Below, piece after piece: positions 1 to 6,151 of a stretch of 6,151 bases of DNA. The number at the start of each line of letters is the position of its first letter. Positions within the stretch are counted from its first letter, which is position 1. A model generated the notes under the pieces. The model made no database searches. It had not been told where the DNA came from and saw nothing but the letters and a program-made list of their open reading frames with translations. Source of the stretch: Actinomycetes bacterium (lineage in GTDB: Bacteria; Actinomycetota; Actinomycetes; Propionibacteriales; Nocardioidaceae); NCBI GenBank assembly GCA_023252095.1, contig JAHEXN010000212.1:1-6151 (forward strand), in the 5' to 3' direction. Made by a program: the position numbers and the translations under genes.

Positions 1-623
1 CGCACGTGCTCGCTCATGGCCCACCACCACGGCACCCCGGGCAGCAGCTCGAGGTCGACGACCCGCAGCACCGCGACCTCGTCGGTGTCCTCCGCGGGCG
101 AGGCGCGGGCCGAGACGCGTGCCGAACGGCCCACCGTGAGCTCCGCGGCCTCGACCTGCGCCGCCGCCTCGCCCGACAGGAACAGCGTCACGGTGCCCCC
201 GCCCACCACACCCCCCAGGCGCGAGGTCGCCTCGCGGACGGAACCGGTCAGGACGATGCCGTCGCCTCCGGGCGCACGGTACGCGCGGGCATCGGTCGTC
301 ACGTCCACGACGGCATCGACTGTGACGCCCTCAGCGGCCCACTCCCCCACCGGCGACCCCTCGACCGCCGCCAGCTGCCACGCGGTCGACGCCGACACGG
401 CTCCCATGAGGCAGGCCGTGACCACGACGACCGGGCGCCGGGCCACGACGACCGCCACGAGCACGCACGCTGCCGTGGCGACCAGAGCCACGAGGGAGGC
501 CTGGCCGACACACCAGGCCGCGAGGGCCCAGCCGAGCGCTGCTGCCGGGACGAGGCGCAGGTCGTGGCGCGGGCGCAACGGTGGCGTGTGCTCCGCGGCC
601 CCCTCAGACCGTGACGAGGTCAC
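1..623 (-). CDS. comEC: ComEC/Rec2-family DNA uptake channel, N-terminal part (3' end beyond window)
   Basis: ComEC forms the inner-membrane channel that carries single-stranded DNA into the cell during natural transformation. Only the first 207 codons are visible; the family is usually about 700-800 residues, so the competence and metallo-beta-lactamase-like domains lie outside the window. The fragment begins with a short polar tail, then DLRLVPAAALGWALAAW and three hydrophobic stretches at about residues 24-40, 43-61 and 64-86. A beta-rich soluble part follows at about 95-195 (VTVDAVVDVTTDAR, GIVLTGSVREAT, GGTVTLFLSG), matching the DUF4131/OB-like region, and ends in PWWWA, a typical entry to the next membrane segment. 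The start chosen is GTG at 623-621, inside the end of comEA (20-base overlap). No good Shine-Dalgarno precedes it, so translation is probably coupled to comEA. An in-frame TTG at 578-576 is an alternative. Family assignment rests on this pattern plus the comEA neighbour. Confidence 0.88.
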   Translation of the reverse strand, partial: MTSSRSEGAAEHTPPLRPRHDLRLVPAAALGWALAAWCVGQASLVALVATAACVLVAVVVARRPVVVVTACLMGAVSASTAWQLAAVEGSPVGEWAAEGVTVDAVVDVTTDARAYRAPGGDGIVLTGSVREATSRLGGVVGGGTVTLFLSGEAAAQVEAAELTVGRSARVSARASPAEDTDEVAVLRVVDLELLPGVPWWWAMSEHV

Positions 624-1374
624 GCAGGTCGCCCAGGGTGCCCTCGCCGATGCCGCGCACCTCGAGCAGGTCCTCGACGCTGCGGAACGGCCCGCTCTCG
701 GTGCGCCAGTCGACGATCGACTGGGCCGTGACGGGACCGACCCCCGGGAGCTCGTCGAGCTCGTCGACCGTCGCGGTGTTGAGGTTGGTGGCCCCGCCCG
801 CCGATTCCGGTGACCCAGCGGGCGAGACCGGTGCGATCCCGACGAGGACCTGCTCGCCGTCCACCAGCTTGCGGGCCAGGTTGAGTGACGTCGTGTCGAC
901 GACCCCGGCGAGACCGCCGGCGGCCTCGATCGCCTCGTGCACGCGTGATCCTGCGGGAAGGGTCACGATGCCCGGCCGCTGGACGTGTCCCGCGACGTCG
1001 ACCACGATCTCCCCCGTCTCGACGGGCCCGTCGCCACCACCGGGGGCATTCGCCGGTCCGGTCGTGAGCCCGGCGACGGAGGTGTCGGGCGCACCCGCCG
1101 GTGCCGACTGCGGCCTCCCGGACAGGACCGACCAGGCCAGGAGCACCACAACGGCGACCACGACCGCACCCACGACCCGGACGTGCAGCTGCGTGACCCG
1201 ACGACGGACGTGGGAACGCACGGTCGGCGCCCCCGGCTCGGCGATCGACGGCGTTCCGGGCGCGGTTCCGGGAGCACTGCCGCCCGGCGCCGGCGGCACG
1301 TGGTCCTCGAACGACGCCACGAGCTGGGCCAGCCGGCGCCGGGCGATCTCGGCCCGTGTCTCCTCGGTGTCCAC
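604..1374 (-). CDS. comEA: ComEA: membrane-anchored DNA receptor with SLBB and helix-hairpin-helix domains
   Basis: ComEA binds double-stranded DNA outside the membrane and hands it to ComEC. The 256-residue product has a cytoplasmic N-terminus (1-65, with Pro/Gly/Ala-rich residues 27-50 and a basic RSHVRRR patch at 53-59), one transmembrane helix at about 66-85, and a Gly/Ala/Pro linker to about 120. An SLBB domain spans about 122-181 (VDVAGHVQRPGIVTLPAGSR), and the C-terminal ComEA helix-hairpin-helix pair spans about 196-256. Its signature parts are NLNTATVDELDELPGVGPVTAQ, the PFRSVEDLL segment and a second hairpin, VRGIGEGTL. All domains are intact. The start is GTG at 1374-1372. An in-frame TAG lies four codons upstream, so the protein cannot begin earlier; a GTG at codon 19 is possible but less likely. 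There is no Shine-Dalgarno, but a TAGCGT element sits 6 bases before the GTG. comEC follows with an overlap. Confidence 0.95.
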   Translation of the reverse strand: MDTEETRAEIARRRLAQLVASFEDHVPPAPGGSAPGTAPGTPSIAEPGAPTVRSHVRRRVTQLHVRVVGAVVVAVVVLLAWSVLSGRPQSAPAGAPDTSVAGLTTGPANAPGGGDGPVETGEIVVDVAGHVQRPGIVTLPAGSRVHEAIEAAGGLAGVVDTTSLNLARKLVDGEQVLVGIAPVSPAGSPESAGGATNLNTATVDELDELPGVGPVTAQSIVDWRTESGPFRSVEDLLEVRGIGEGTLGDLRDLVTV

Positions 1375-1386
1375 GTGCCGACGCTA
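1374..1386 (-). promoter_or_regulatory. Candidate leaderless promoter (-10 element) of comEA
   Basis: On the minus strand TAGCGT (1386-1381) is followed by six bases and then the GTG start at 1374. TAnnnT/TAGnnT is the usual actinobacterial -10 consensus, and transcription normally begins about 6-8 bases after it, which would place the first RNA base at or next to the GTG. No Shine-Dalgarno is present between them, fitting a leaderless mRNA. No convincing -35 hexamer is seen 16-19 bases upstream. The transcription start is inferred, not observed. Confidence 0.5.
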
Positions 1387-1413
1387 GGGCCGGACGACCC
1401 CGTCCGGGGGCCC
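1387..1413 (-). repeat. Inverted repeat just upstream of the comEA -10 element
   Basis: CCGGACG (1390-1396) and CGTCCGG (1401-1407) are perfect 7-bp arms around a 4-base spacer. GGG (1387-1389) and CCC (1411-1413) can extend the pairing past a three-base bulge. If comEA starts transcription at 1374, the core covers about -16 to -33, between the -10 and -35 positions, where repressor operators often lie. It could instead be an RNA hairpin ending transcription that reads through from degV, but it has no T-run. The repeat is seen directly; its role is inference. Confidence 0.4.
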
Positions 1414-1426
1414 GTGATCGCCACCT

Positions 1427-1454
1427 GTGGACGACGGGAGGCAGTGGACGACGG
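1427..1454 (-). repeat. Exact 11-bp direct repeat in the degV-comEA intergenic region
   Basis: CCGTCGTCCAC occurs twice on the minus strand, at 1454-1444 and 1437-1427, with starts 17 bases apart. The core GTCGTCC occurs a third time at 1398-1392, inside the inverted repeat. Relative to a comEA start at 1374, the two full copies lie at about -70 to -80 and -53 to -63, a plausible place for an activator. The word is GC-rich and could recur by chance in this genome, so the functional reading is tentative. Confidence 0.35.
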
Positions 1455-1462
1455 CGCCCGTC
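1450..1462 (-). terminator. Possible weak hairpin directly after degV
   Basis: Starting eight bases after the degV stop codon, the minus-strand transcript can form GACGG-GCG-CCGTC (1462-1450), a 5-bp GC stem with a 3-base loop. No T-run follows. Such T-less stems are sometimes called terminators in actinobacteria, but this one is short and overlaps the upstream copy of the direct repeat, so it may be coincidental. Confidence 0.2.
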
Positions 1463-1469
1463 CGCCGGG

Positions 1470-2351
1470 TCAGTGCGGCGTGATCGTGACGGCGACGGTG
1501 CCCGGCCCGACGTGGGCACCGATCACGGCACCGACCTCGTCGACGGGCACGGACTCGACGTCGAGACGCTTGGCGAGGCGCTCGGCGAGCTGCTCGGCGA
1601 CCTGGGCGTTCGCCAGGTGCTGGACGCCGATGTCGAAGGCGTCGTGCTGCTCGGCAGCCTCAGCGGCGAGGGTCTCCATGCGGGCGATGGCCTTGCCGGA
1701 GGTGCGGACCTTCTCGAGCGGCACGACGAGGCCGTCGGTGATCGTGAGCAGGGGCTTGACGGCCAGCGCCGAGCCGATCAGCGCGCCCACCGCGTTGACG
1801 CGGCCGCCGCGACGCAGGTACTCGAGGGTGTCGACGTAGATCAGGGCCGTCGACGCCTGACCCGCGACGCGTGCCACCTCGGCGACGTCCTCGGCCGTGA
1901 CGTCCTCGCCCCGGGCGCGGGCCGCGAGGCCCGCAGCGAATCCGGTCGCGAGCCCGACCTGGCGCGAGTCGACGACCGAGACCGGAACCGGGGACCGCTT
2001 GGCCGCGAGCATCGCCGAGTCGAGCGTGCCCGACATCCGGCTGGACAGGTGGACCGAGACGATCGACGTGGCACCCTGCTTCGCCAGGCGCTCGTAGACC
2101 TCGAGGAACTCGTCGGGGTTCGGGCGCGACGTGCTGACCGGGACGAAGTCCTTGAGCGCTGCGGCGATGATGTCGGCCGACGCGTCGACCCCCTCGGTGT
2201 ACGTGTCGGCGCCCACGATGACGCTCAACGGCACGACCGCGATGCCCTCGCGCTCGGCGTCGGCCGGCTCGAGCGAGGCCGTGGAGTCGGTCACGACGGC
2301 GACGCCCCCCGGGAACGCCGCGGACTTCTTCGTGCGTCGTCGGGCGGCCAT
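1470..2351 (-). CDS. DegV-family fatty-acid-binding protein
   Basis: DegV proteins are cytoplasmic two-domain proteins that hold a fatty acid. In Firmicutes, members called FakB present it to the kinase FakA for phosphorylation; the role of actinobacterial members is less clear. The product is 293 residues, normal for the family, with its signatures in order: VVTDSTASL (19-27), STSRPNPDEF (73-82, the usual TSxPsPxeF loop), HLSSRMSGTLDSA (101-113), VVDSRQVGLATG (126-137), DTLEYLRRGGRV (174-185), LAVKPLLTITDG (196-207) and a C-terminal GAVIGAHVGPGTV. A basic extension (RRRTKKS) precedes the usual start of the fold. ATG at 2351-2349 is chosen: an in-frame TAG lies four codons upstream and the next candidate start falls inside the first signature. 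It follows leuS by 18 bases, without a Shine-Dalgarno but with a TAGACT element 6 bases upstream. No FakA-like kinase gene is in the window, so the ligand and partner are unknown. Confidence 0.93.
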   Translation of the reverse strand: MAARRRTKKSAAFPGGVAVVTDSTASLEPADAEREGIAVVPLSVIVGADTYTEGVDASADIIAAALKDFVPVSTSRPNPDEFLEVYERLAKQGATSIVSVHLSSRMSGTLDSAMLAAKRSPVPVSVVDSRQVGLATGFAAGLAARARGEDVTAEDVAEVARVAGQASTALIYVDTLEYLRRGGRVNAVGALIGSALAVKPLLTITDGLVVPLEKVRTSGKAIARMETLAAEAAEQHDAFDIGVQHLANAQVAEQLAERLAKRLDVESVPVDEVGAVIGAHVGPGTVAVTITPH

Positions 2352-2363
2352 GCGCGGAGTCTA
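2351..2363 (-). promoter_or_regulatory. Candidate leaderless promoter (-10 element) of degV
   Basis: The minus strand reads TAGACT (2363-2358), six bases, then the ATG start at 2351. This matches the actinobacterial TAGnnT -10 consensus at the spacing expected of a leaderless mRNA, and no Shine-Dalgarno is present in the 18-base gap after leuS. The arrangement is base-for-base the same in layout as that before comEA. No clear -35 hexamer is seen; that region lies inside the end of leuS. The transcription start is inferred. Confidence 0.45.
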
Positions 2364-2369
2364 ACGGGG

Positions 2370-5054
2370 TCAGACGACGATGTTGACGAGCTTCGGGGCG
2401 CGCACGACGACCTTGCGGACCTCGCGGCCGTCGATCGCGCGCTGCACGTTCGCCTCGGCGAGGGCCAGCTCGGTGAGCTGCTCCTCCGTCGCGGTGGCCG
2501 GGACGTCGAGCTTGGCACGGACCTTGCCCTGCACCTGCACGACGCACAGCACGGTGTCGTCGACCAGGTGGGCCGGATCGGCCACCGGGTACGGGGCACG
2601 GACGATCGTGGAGTCGTGGCCCAGACGCGACCAGATCTCCTCGGCCAGGTGCGGGGCGAGCGGCGCCAGCATCAACGTCAGAGGCTCGACCGCCTCACGA
2701 GACGTGACCCCCGCCTTCGTGAGGTGGTTGGTCAGCTCGATGAGCTTCGCGATCGCGGTGTTGAACCGCAGCCCGTCCATGTCGGCGGCGACGCCGTCGA
2801 TCGTCTTGTGCAGGACCTTGAGCGTCGCGTCGTCGAGCGCGTCGTCGGTCACGACCGTCTCGCCGGTCTCCTCGTCGGCCACGAGGCGCCAGACCCGCTG
2901 GAGGAAGCGCTGCGAGCCCACGACGGCCCGGGTCTCCCACGGCCGCGAGACATCGAGCGGGCCCATGCTCATCTCGTACACGCGGAACGTGTCGGCGCCG
3001 TAGGCGTCGTACATCTCGTCGGGCGTCACGACGTTCTTCAGCGACTTGCCCATCTTCCCGTACTCACGCTCGACGGGCTGGCCGTCGTACGTGAACGTCG
3101 AGACCCCGGAGTCCGACACCGTCTCGACGACCTCGTCGGCCGGCACGTACGTGCCGCGGGCATCGGTGAAGGCGTACGCCTGGATGTAGCCCTGGTTGTA
3201 GAGCCGGTGGAACGGCTCCTCGCTCGAGACGTGACCCAGGTCGAACAGGACCTTGTGCCAGAAGCGGGCGTACAGCAGGTGCAGCACCGCGTGCTCGACG
3301 CCGCCGACGTACAGGTCGACGCCACCGGTCTGGCCGGCGGCCCTCGGGCCCAGCCAGTAGGCCTCATTCGCCGGCGACACGAGCTGCTCGGCGTTGTGCG
3401 GGTCGGCGTAGCGCAGCTCGTACCAGCTGGAGCCGGCCCAGTTGGGCATCGTGTTGGTCTCACGGCGGTACTTCTTGGGTCCGTCGCCGAGGTCGAGGGT
3501 CACGTGGACCCACTCGTCGGCGCGGCCGAGCGGCGGCTCGGGCTCGCTCGTGACGTCGTCGGGCTCGAACGTGCGCGGCGAGTAGTCAGGCACCTCGGGC
3601 AGCTCGACCGGCAGCATCGAGTCGGGCAGAGCGATGGGGCGGTCGTCCTCGTCGTAGACGATCGGGAACGGCTCGCCCCAGTAGCGCTGACGGCTGAACA
3701 GCCAGTCGCGCAGGCGGTAGGTCGTGGTGCCGGTGCCGTGGCCGTGCTCCTCGAGCCACGCGATGATGCGGGCCTTGGCGTCCTCGACCGCGAGCCCGTC
3801 GAGGCTCACGTCGGCGTTGGTCGAGTTCACGATCGTGTCGCCCTGGATCACCTGCACCGTCGGCAGGCCCAGGACCTCGGCGAACTCGGCGTCGCGCGCG
3901 TCGCCGTCGGGGACGGCCATGATGGCGCCCGTGCCGTAGCCCATCAGGACGTAGTCGGCCACGAGGACGGGGACCTGGGTGCCGTTGACCGGGTTGGTGG
4001 CCGTGCTGCCGGTCAGGACGCCGGTCTTCTGCCTGTCGGCCTGACGGTCGACGTCGGTCTTGGCCGCAGCTGCGACGCGGTAGGCGGCGACCGCGTCGGC
4101 CTGCTCGGGTGTCGTGAGCGCGTCGACCAAGGGGTGTTCGGGCGACAGGACCATGAAGGTGGCGCCGAACAGAGTGTCCGGGCGGGTCGTGAACACCCGG
4201 ATCGGGCCCGCGGGGCTGGCGAAGTCGACGTGCGCACCGTGCGAGCGACCGATCCAGTTGCGCTGCATCTGCTTGACCGGCTCCGGCCAGTCGACGCGCT
4301 CGAGGTCGTCGATCAGCCGGTCCGAGTAGGCCGTGATGCGCATGTTCCACTGCCGCAGGCTGCGCGTGAAGACTGGGAAGTTGCCGCGCTCGGATCGACC
4401 CTCCGACGTGACCTCCTCGTTGGCCAGGACGGTGCCCAGGCCCGGGCACCAGTTGACCGGCGAGTCCGAGACGTAGGCCAGACGGTGCTGGTCGATGACC
4501 GCCGGATCGTCGGTGCCGAGCTTCTCGACGAGCTCGGCGATGGGCCGGGCCTTCTTCAGCTCAGGGTCGAACCAGGCGTTGAACAGCTGCAGGAAGATCC
4601 ACTGCGTCCAGCGCACGAAGTCGGGGTCGATCGTCGCGAACGTGCGGCGCTCGTCGTGCCCCAGCCCCAGGCGCCGCAGCTGGCGGCGCATGTTGACCAT
4701 GTTGGCCTCGGTGTTGACCCGCGGGTGCTCGCCCGTCGAGATCGCGTGGATCTCCGCGGGCAGCCCGAACGCGTCGTAGCCAAGCGCGTGCAGCACGTTC
4801 TTGCCGAGCATGCGCTGGTGCCGGCCGACGACGTCGGTCGCGATGTAGCCGAGCGGGTGCCCGACGTGCAGGCCCGCACCCGAGGGGTACGGGAACATGT
4901 CCATGATGAAGTACTTCTCGCCCAGCTCGGTGGCCGCGGGGTCAGCGAGGTCGCCCTCGGGATTGGCCGCGTGGAACGTGCCCTCGGCCTCCCAGCGGTC
5001 CTGCCAGCGCTGCTCGATCTCGGCCGCGAGCGCAGCCGTGTAGCGGTAGCTCAT
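2370..5054 (-). CDS. leuS: Leucyl-tRNA synthetase
   Basis: This class I enzyme charges tRNA-Leu with leucine using ATP, in the cytoplasm. The 894-residue product is complete and a little longer than the E. coli enzyme (860). Residues 47-70 hold the N-terminal active site, with the HIGH motif as HVGH (63-66, within PYPSGAGLHVGHPLGY). The inserted editing domain shows FTTRPDT (288-294) and GYGTGAIMAVP (372-382), with D385, R387 and D388 in the places of E. coli D342, R344 and D345, so hydrolysis of wrongly charged tRNA should work. The catalytic core continues at 445-610 (WLFSRQRYWGEPFPIVY, WYELRYADP, DLYVGGVEHAVLHLLYARFW). The KMSKS loop reads KMGKS (667-671), followed by the anticodon-binding helical domain (about 700-825) and a C-terminal domain ending KLVNIVV. 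The usual zinc-binding cysteines are missing; only C203 remains of that region. ATG at 5054 overlaps the glf stop (ATGA), suggesting translational coupling. Confidence 0.98.
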   Translation of the reverse strand: MSYRYTAALAAEIEQRWQDRWEAEGTFHAANPEGDLADPAATELGEKYFIMDMFPYPSGAGLHVGHPLGYIATDVVGRHQRMLGKNVLHALGYDAFGLPAEIHAISTGEHPRVNTEANMVNMRRQLRRLGLGHDERRTFATIDPDFVRWTQWIFLQLFNAWFDPELKKARPIAELVEKLGTDDPAVIDQHRLAYVSDSPVNWCPGLGTVLANEEVTSEGRSERGNFPVFTRSLRQWNMRITAYSDRLIDDLERVDWPEPVKQMQRNWIGRSHGAHVDFASPAGPIRVFTTRPDTLFGATFMVLSPEHPLVDALTTPEQADAVAAYRVAAAAKTDVDRQADRQKTGVLTGSTATNPVNGTQVPVLVADYVLMGYGTGAIMAVPDGDARDAEFAEVLGLPTVQVIQGDTIVNSTNADVSLDGLAVEDAKARIIAWLEEHGHGTGTTTYRLRDWLFSRQRYWGEPFPIVYDEDDRPIALPDSMLPVELPEVPDYSPRTFEPDDVTSEPEPPLGRADEWVHVTLDLGDGPKKYRRETNTMPNWAGSSWYELRYADPHNAEQLVSPANEAYWLGPRAAGQTGGVDLYVGGVEHAVLHLLYARFWHKVLFDLGHVSSEEPFHRLYNQGYIQAYAFTDARGTYVPADEVVETVSDSGVSTFTYDGQPVEREYGKMGKSLKNVVTPDEMYDAYGADTFRVYEMSMGPLDVSRPWETRAVVGSQRFLQRVWRLVADEETGETVVTDDALDDATLKVLHKTIDGVAADMDGLRFNTAIAKLIELTNHLTKAGVTSREAVEPLTLMLAPLAPHLAEEIWSRLGHDSTIVRAPYPVADPAHLVDDTVLCVVQVQGKVRAKLDVPATATEEQLTELALAEANVQRAIDGREVRKVVVRAPKLVNIVV

Positions 5055-6151
5055 GCAGGGCCACTCGCCGGGGTGGCGTCCTTGATGGCCGGGATCAGGT
5101 CGGGCAGCTGGTTGTCGAACATCGACAGCGCCGCGCCGATCGCCATGTGCATGTCGAGGTACTGGTAGGTGCCCAGACGACCACCAAACAGCACCTGCGG
5201 CTCGGTCGCCGTGCGCTCGCGGTACGCCAGGAGCATCTGGCGGTCCTCGGGGGTGTTGACCGGGTAGTACGGCTCGTCGTCGCCCTCGGCGAAGCGCGAG
5301 AACTCGCGCATCACGACGGTCTTGTCCTTCGGCGCGTCGCGCTCGGGATGGAAGTGCCGAAACTCGTGGATCCGCGTGTAGGCGGTGTCGGCATCGGCGT
5401 AGTTCATGACCGAGGTGCCCTGGAAGTCACCGACCGGGAGCACCTCCTCCTCGAAGTCGAGCGTGCGCCACGAGAGGCGACCTTCGGCGTAGTCGAAGTA
5501 GCGGTCGACCGGCCCGGTGTAGACGATCGGCAGCTGGCCCAGCGTCTGCGCCTTGCTGGCGTCGTGGGAGTCGTCGAAGAAGTCGGTGTCGAGGCGGACC
5601 TCGATGTTCGGGTGGTCGGCCATGCGCTCCAGCCACGCGGTGTAGCCGTCGACCGGCAGGCCCTCGTGCGTGTCGTTGAAGTAGCGGTTGTCGTACGTGT
5701 ACCGCACGGGCAGGCGGCTGATGATCTCCGGCGGCAGCTCGGTGGGCGGGGTCTGCCACTGCTTGGCCGTGTAGTCGCGGATGAACGCCTCGTACAGGGG
5801 GCGGCCGATCAGGCTGATGCCCTTCTCCTCGAGGTTCGACGCCGTGGCCGACTCGAACTCGCCGGCCTGCTCGGCCAGCAGCGCCCGGGCCTGGTCGGGC
5901 GAGTGCGCGGACCGGAAGAACTGGTTGACCGTACCGAGGTTGATCGGCAGGGGGTACACCTCGCCCTTGTGGACCGTGTACACGCGGTGCACGTAGCCCG
6001 TGAAGGCCGTGAAGCGGTTGACGTACTCCCACACGCGCTCGTTGGAGGTGTGGAACAGGTGGGCGCCGTAGCGGTGCACCTCGATGCCGGTCTCCGGTTC
6101 GAACTCGCTGTACGCGTTGCCCCCGAGGTGGGAGCGGCGATCGATCACGAC
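5051..6151 (-). CDS. glf: UDP-galactopyranose mutase, lacking only its N-terminus (5' end beyond window)
   Basis: This FAD enzyme interconverts UDP-galactopyranose and UDP-galactofuranose, the donor for galactofuranose polymers in the cell envelope. The window holds 366 codons plus stop. About 30-35 residues, including the GxGxxG dinucleotide motif, are off the edge, since the family is about 370-400 residues. The GTG at 6148 is an internal valine, not the start. Visible signatures, numbered from that codon: IDRRSHLGGNAYSE (2-15, FAD contact), YGAHLFHTS (27-35), YTAKQW with W131 (Klebsiella W160), RLPVR with R145 (R174), QGTSVMNYAD (243-252), REFSRF and EPYYPVN (281-298), and FGGRLGTYQYLDMHMAIGAAL with R324, Y330 and D332 (R343, Y349, D351). 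All substrate-binding residues I can place are conserved, so it should be active. The stop overlaps the start of leuS. Galactofuranosyltransferase genes are not visible here; they may lie upstream. Confidence 0.96.
   Translation of the reverse strand, partial: VVIDRRSHLGGNAYSEFEPETGIEVHRYGAHLFHTSNERVWEYVNRFTAFTGYVHRVYTVHKGEVYPLPINLGTVNQFFRSAHSPDQARALLAEQAGEFESATASNLEEKGISLIGRPLYEAFIRDYTAKQWQTPPTELPPEIISRLPVRYTYDNRYFNDTHEGLPVDGYTAWLERMADHPNIEVRLDTDFFDDSHDASKAQTLGQLPIVYTGPVDRYFDYAEGRLSWRTLDFEEEVLPVGDFQGTSVMNYADADTAYTRIHEFRHFHPERDAPKDKTVVMREFSRFAEGDDEPYYPVNTPEDRQMLLAYRERTATEPQVLFGGRLGTYQYLDMHMAIGAALSMFDNQLPDLIPAIKDATPASGPA

Noticed and set aside
16..813. Plus-strand open frame of 265 codons opposite comEC and comEA
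   Set aside because: The translation is Ala/Ser/Thr/Arg-rich with no domain, while the opposite strand encodes recognisable ComEC and ComEA. It is a high-GC shadow frame.
581..1387. Plus-strand open frame of 268 codons opposite comEA
   Set aside because: Ser/Pro/Thr/Arg-rich shadow frame; the minus strand shows intact SLBB and helix-hairpin-helix domains of ComEA.
620..1519. Alternative minus-strand open frame of 299 codons overlapping comEA and the degV-comEA gap
   Set aside because: Arg/Gly-rich translation with no domain; it is the out-of-frame reading of comEA.
2352..2369. Terminator between leuS and degV
   Set aside because: The 18-base gap shows no inverted repeat or T-run that would end transcription.
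1356..5168. Very long open reading frame on the plus strand (1270 codons) opposite degV and leuS
   Set aside because: It is the exact codon-aligned antisense of degV and leuS, which happen to be in the same frame. It stays open because they avoid TTA, CTA and TCA. Its translation is low-complexity and rich in Arg, Asp, Val and Gly, without any recognisable domain.
5051..6148. Reading glf as a complete 365-residue gene starting at 6148
   Set aside because: The GTG at 6148 falls within the conserved second strand of the FAD-binding fold (VVIDRRSHLGGNAY) and the frame stays open to the window edge, so the gene continues upstream.

Overview
The window is a GC-rich stretch with all five genes on the minus strand and almost no space between them. 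Reading in the direction of transcription (high to low coordinates), the order is glf (5' end off the window), leuS, degV, comEA and comEC (3' end off the window). The base composition, GTG starts, near absence of AT-rich codons and the leuS / DegV / comEA / comEC order point to a high-GC actinobacterium. The protein style resembles Nocardioidaceae-like actinobacteria such as Aeromicrobium or Nocardioides. That genus-level guess is from memory and is not proven by the window.

Region by region: 5051-6151 encodes nearly all of a UDP-galactopyranose mutase, lacking only its N-terminal nucleotide-binding start. Its stop overlaps the leuS start by 4 bases (ATGA). 2370-5054 encodes a full-length leucyl-tRNA synthetase with an intact editing domain. 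After an 18-base gap, 1470-2351 encodes a DegV-family fatty-acid-binding protein. A 95-base intergenic region (1375-1469) follows, which is the only real non-coding space. 604-1374 encodes the membrane-anchored DNA receptor ComEA. From 623 to the window edge is the start of the DNA-uptake channel ComEC, overlapping comEA by 20 bases.

Functionally, comEA and comEC form one unit (DNA binding at the cell surface and transport across the membrane). leuS and degV are housekeeping neighbours, and glf supplies UDP-galactofuranose for the cell envelope. The most interesting thing I found is regulatory. Both degV and comEA lack a Shine-Dalgarno sequence, and each has a TAGnnT hexamer exactly 6 bases before its start codon, as expected of leaderless actinobacterial promoters. 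Upstream of the comEA hexamer lie a 7-bp inverted repeat and an exact 11-bp direct repeat, which could be regulator sites. I see no mobile element, CRISPR array, RNA gene or clearly new gene system here.
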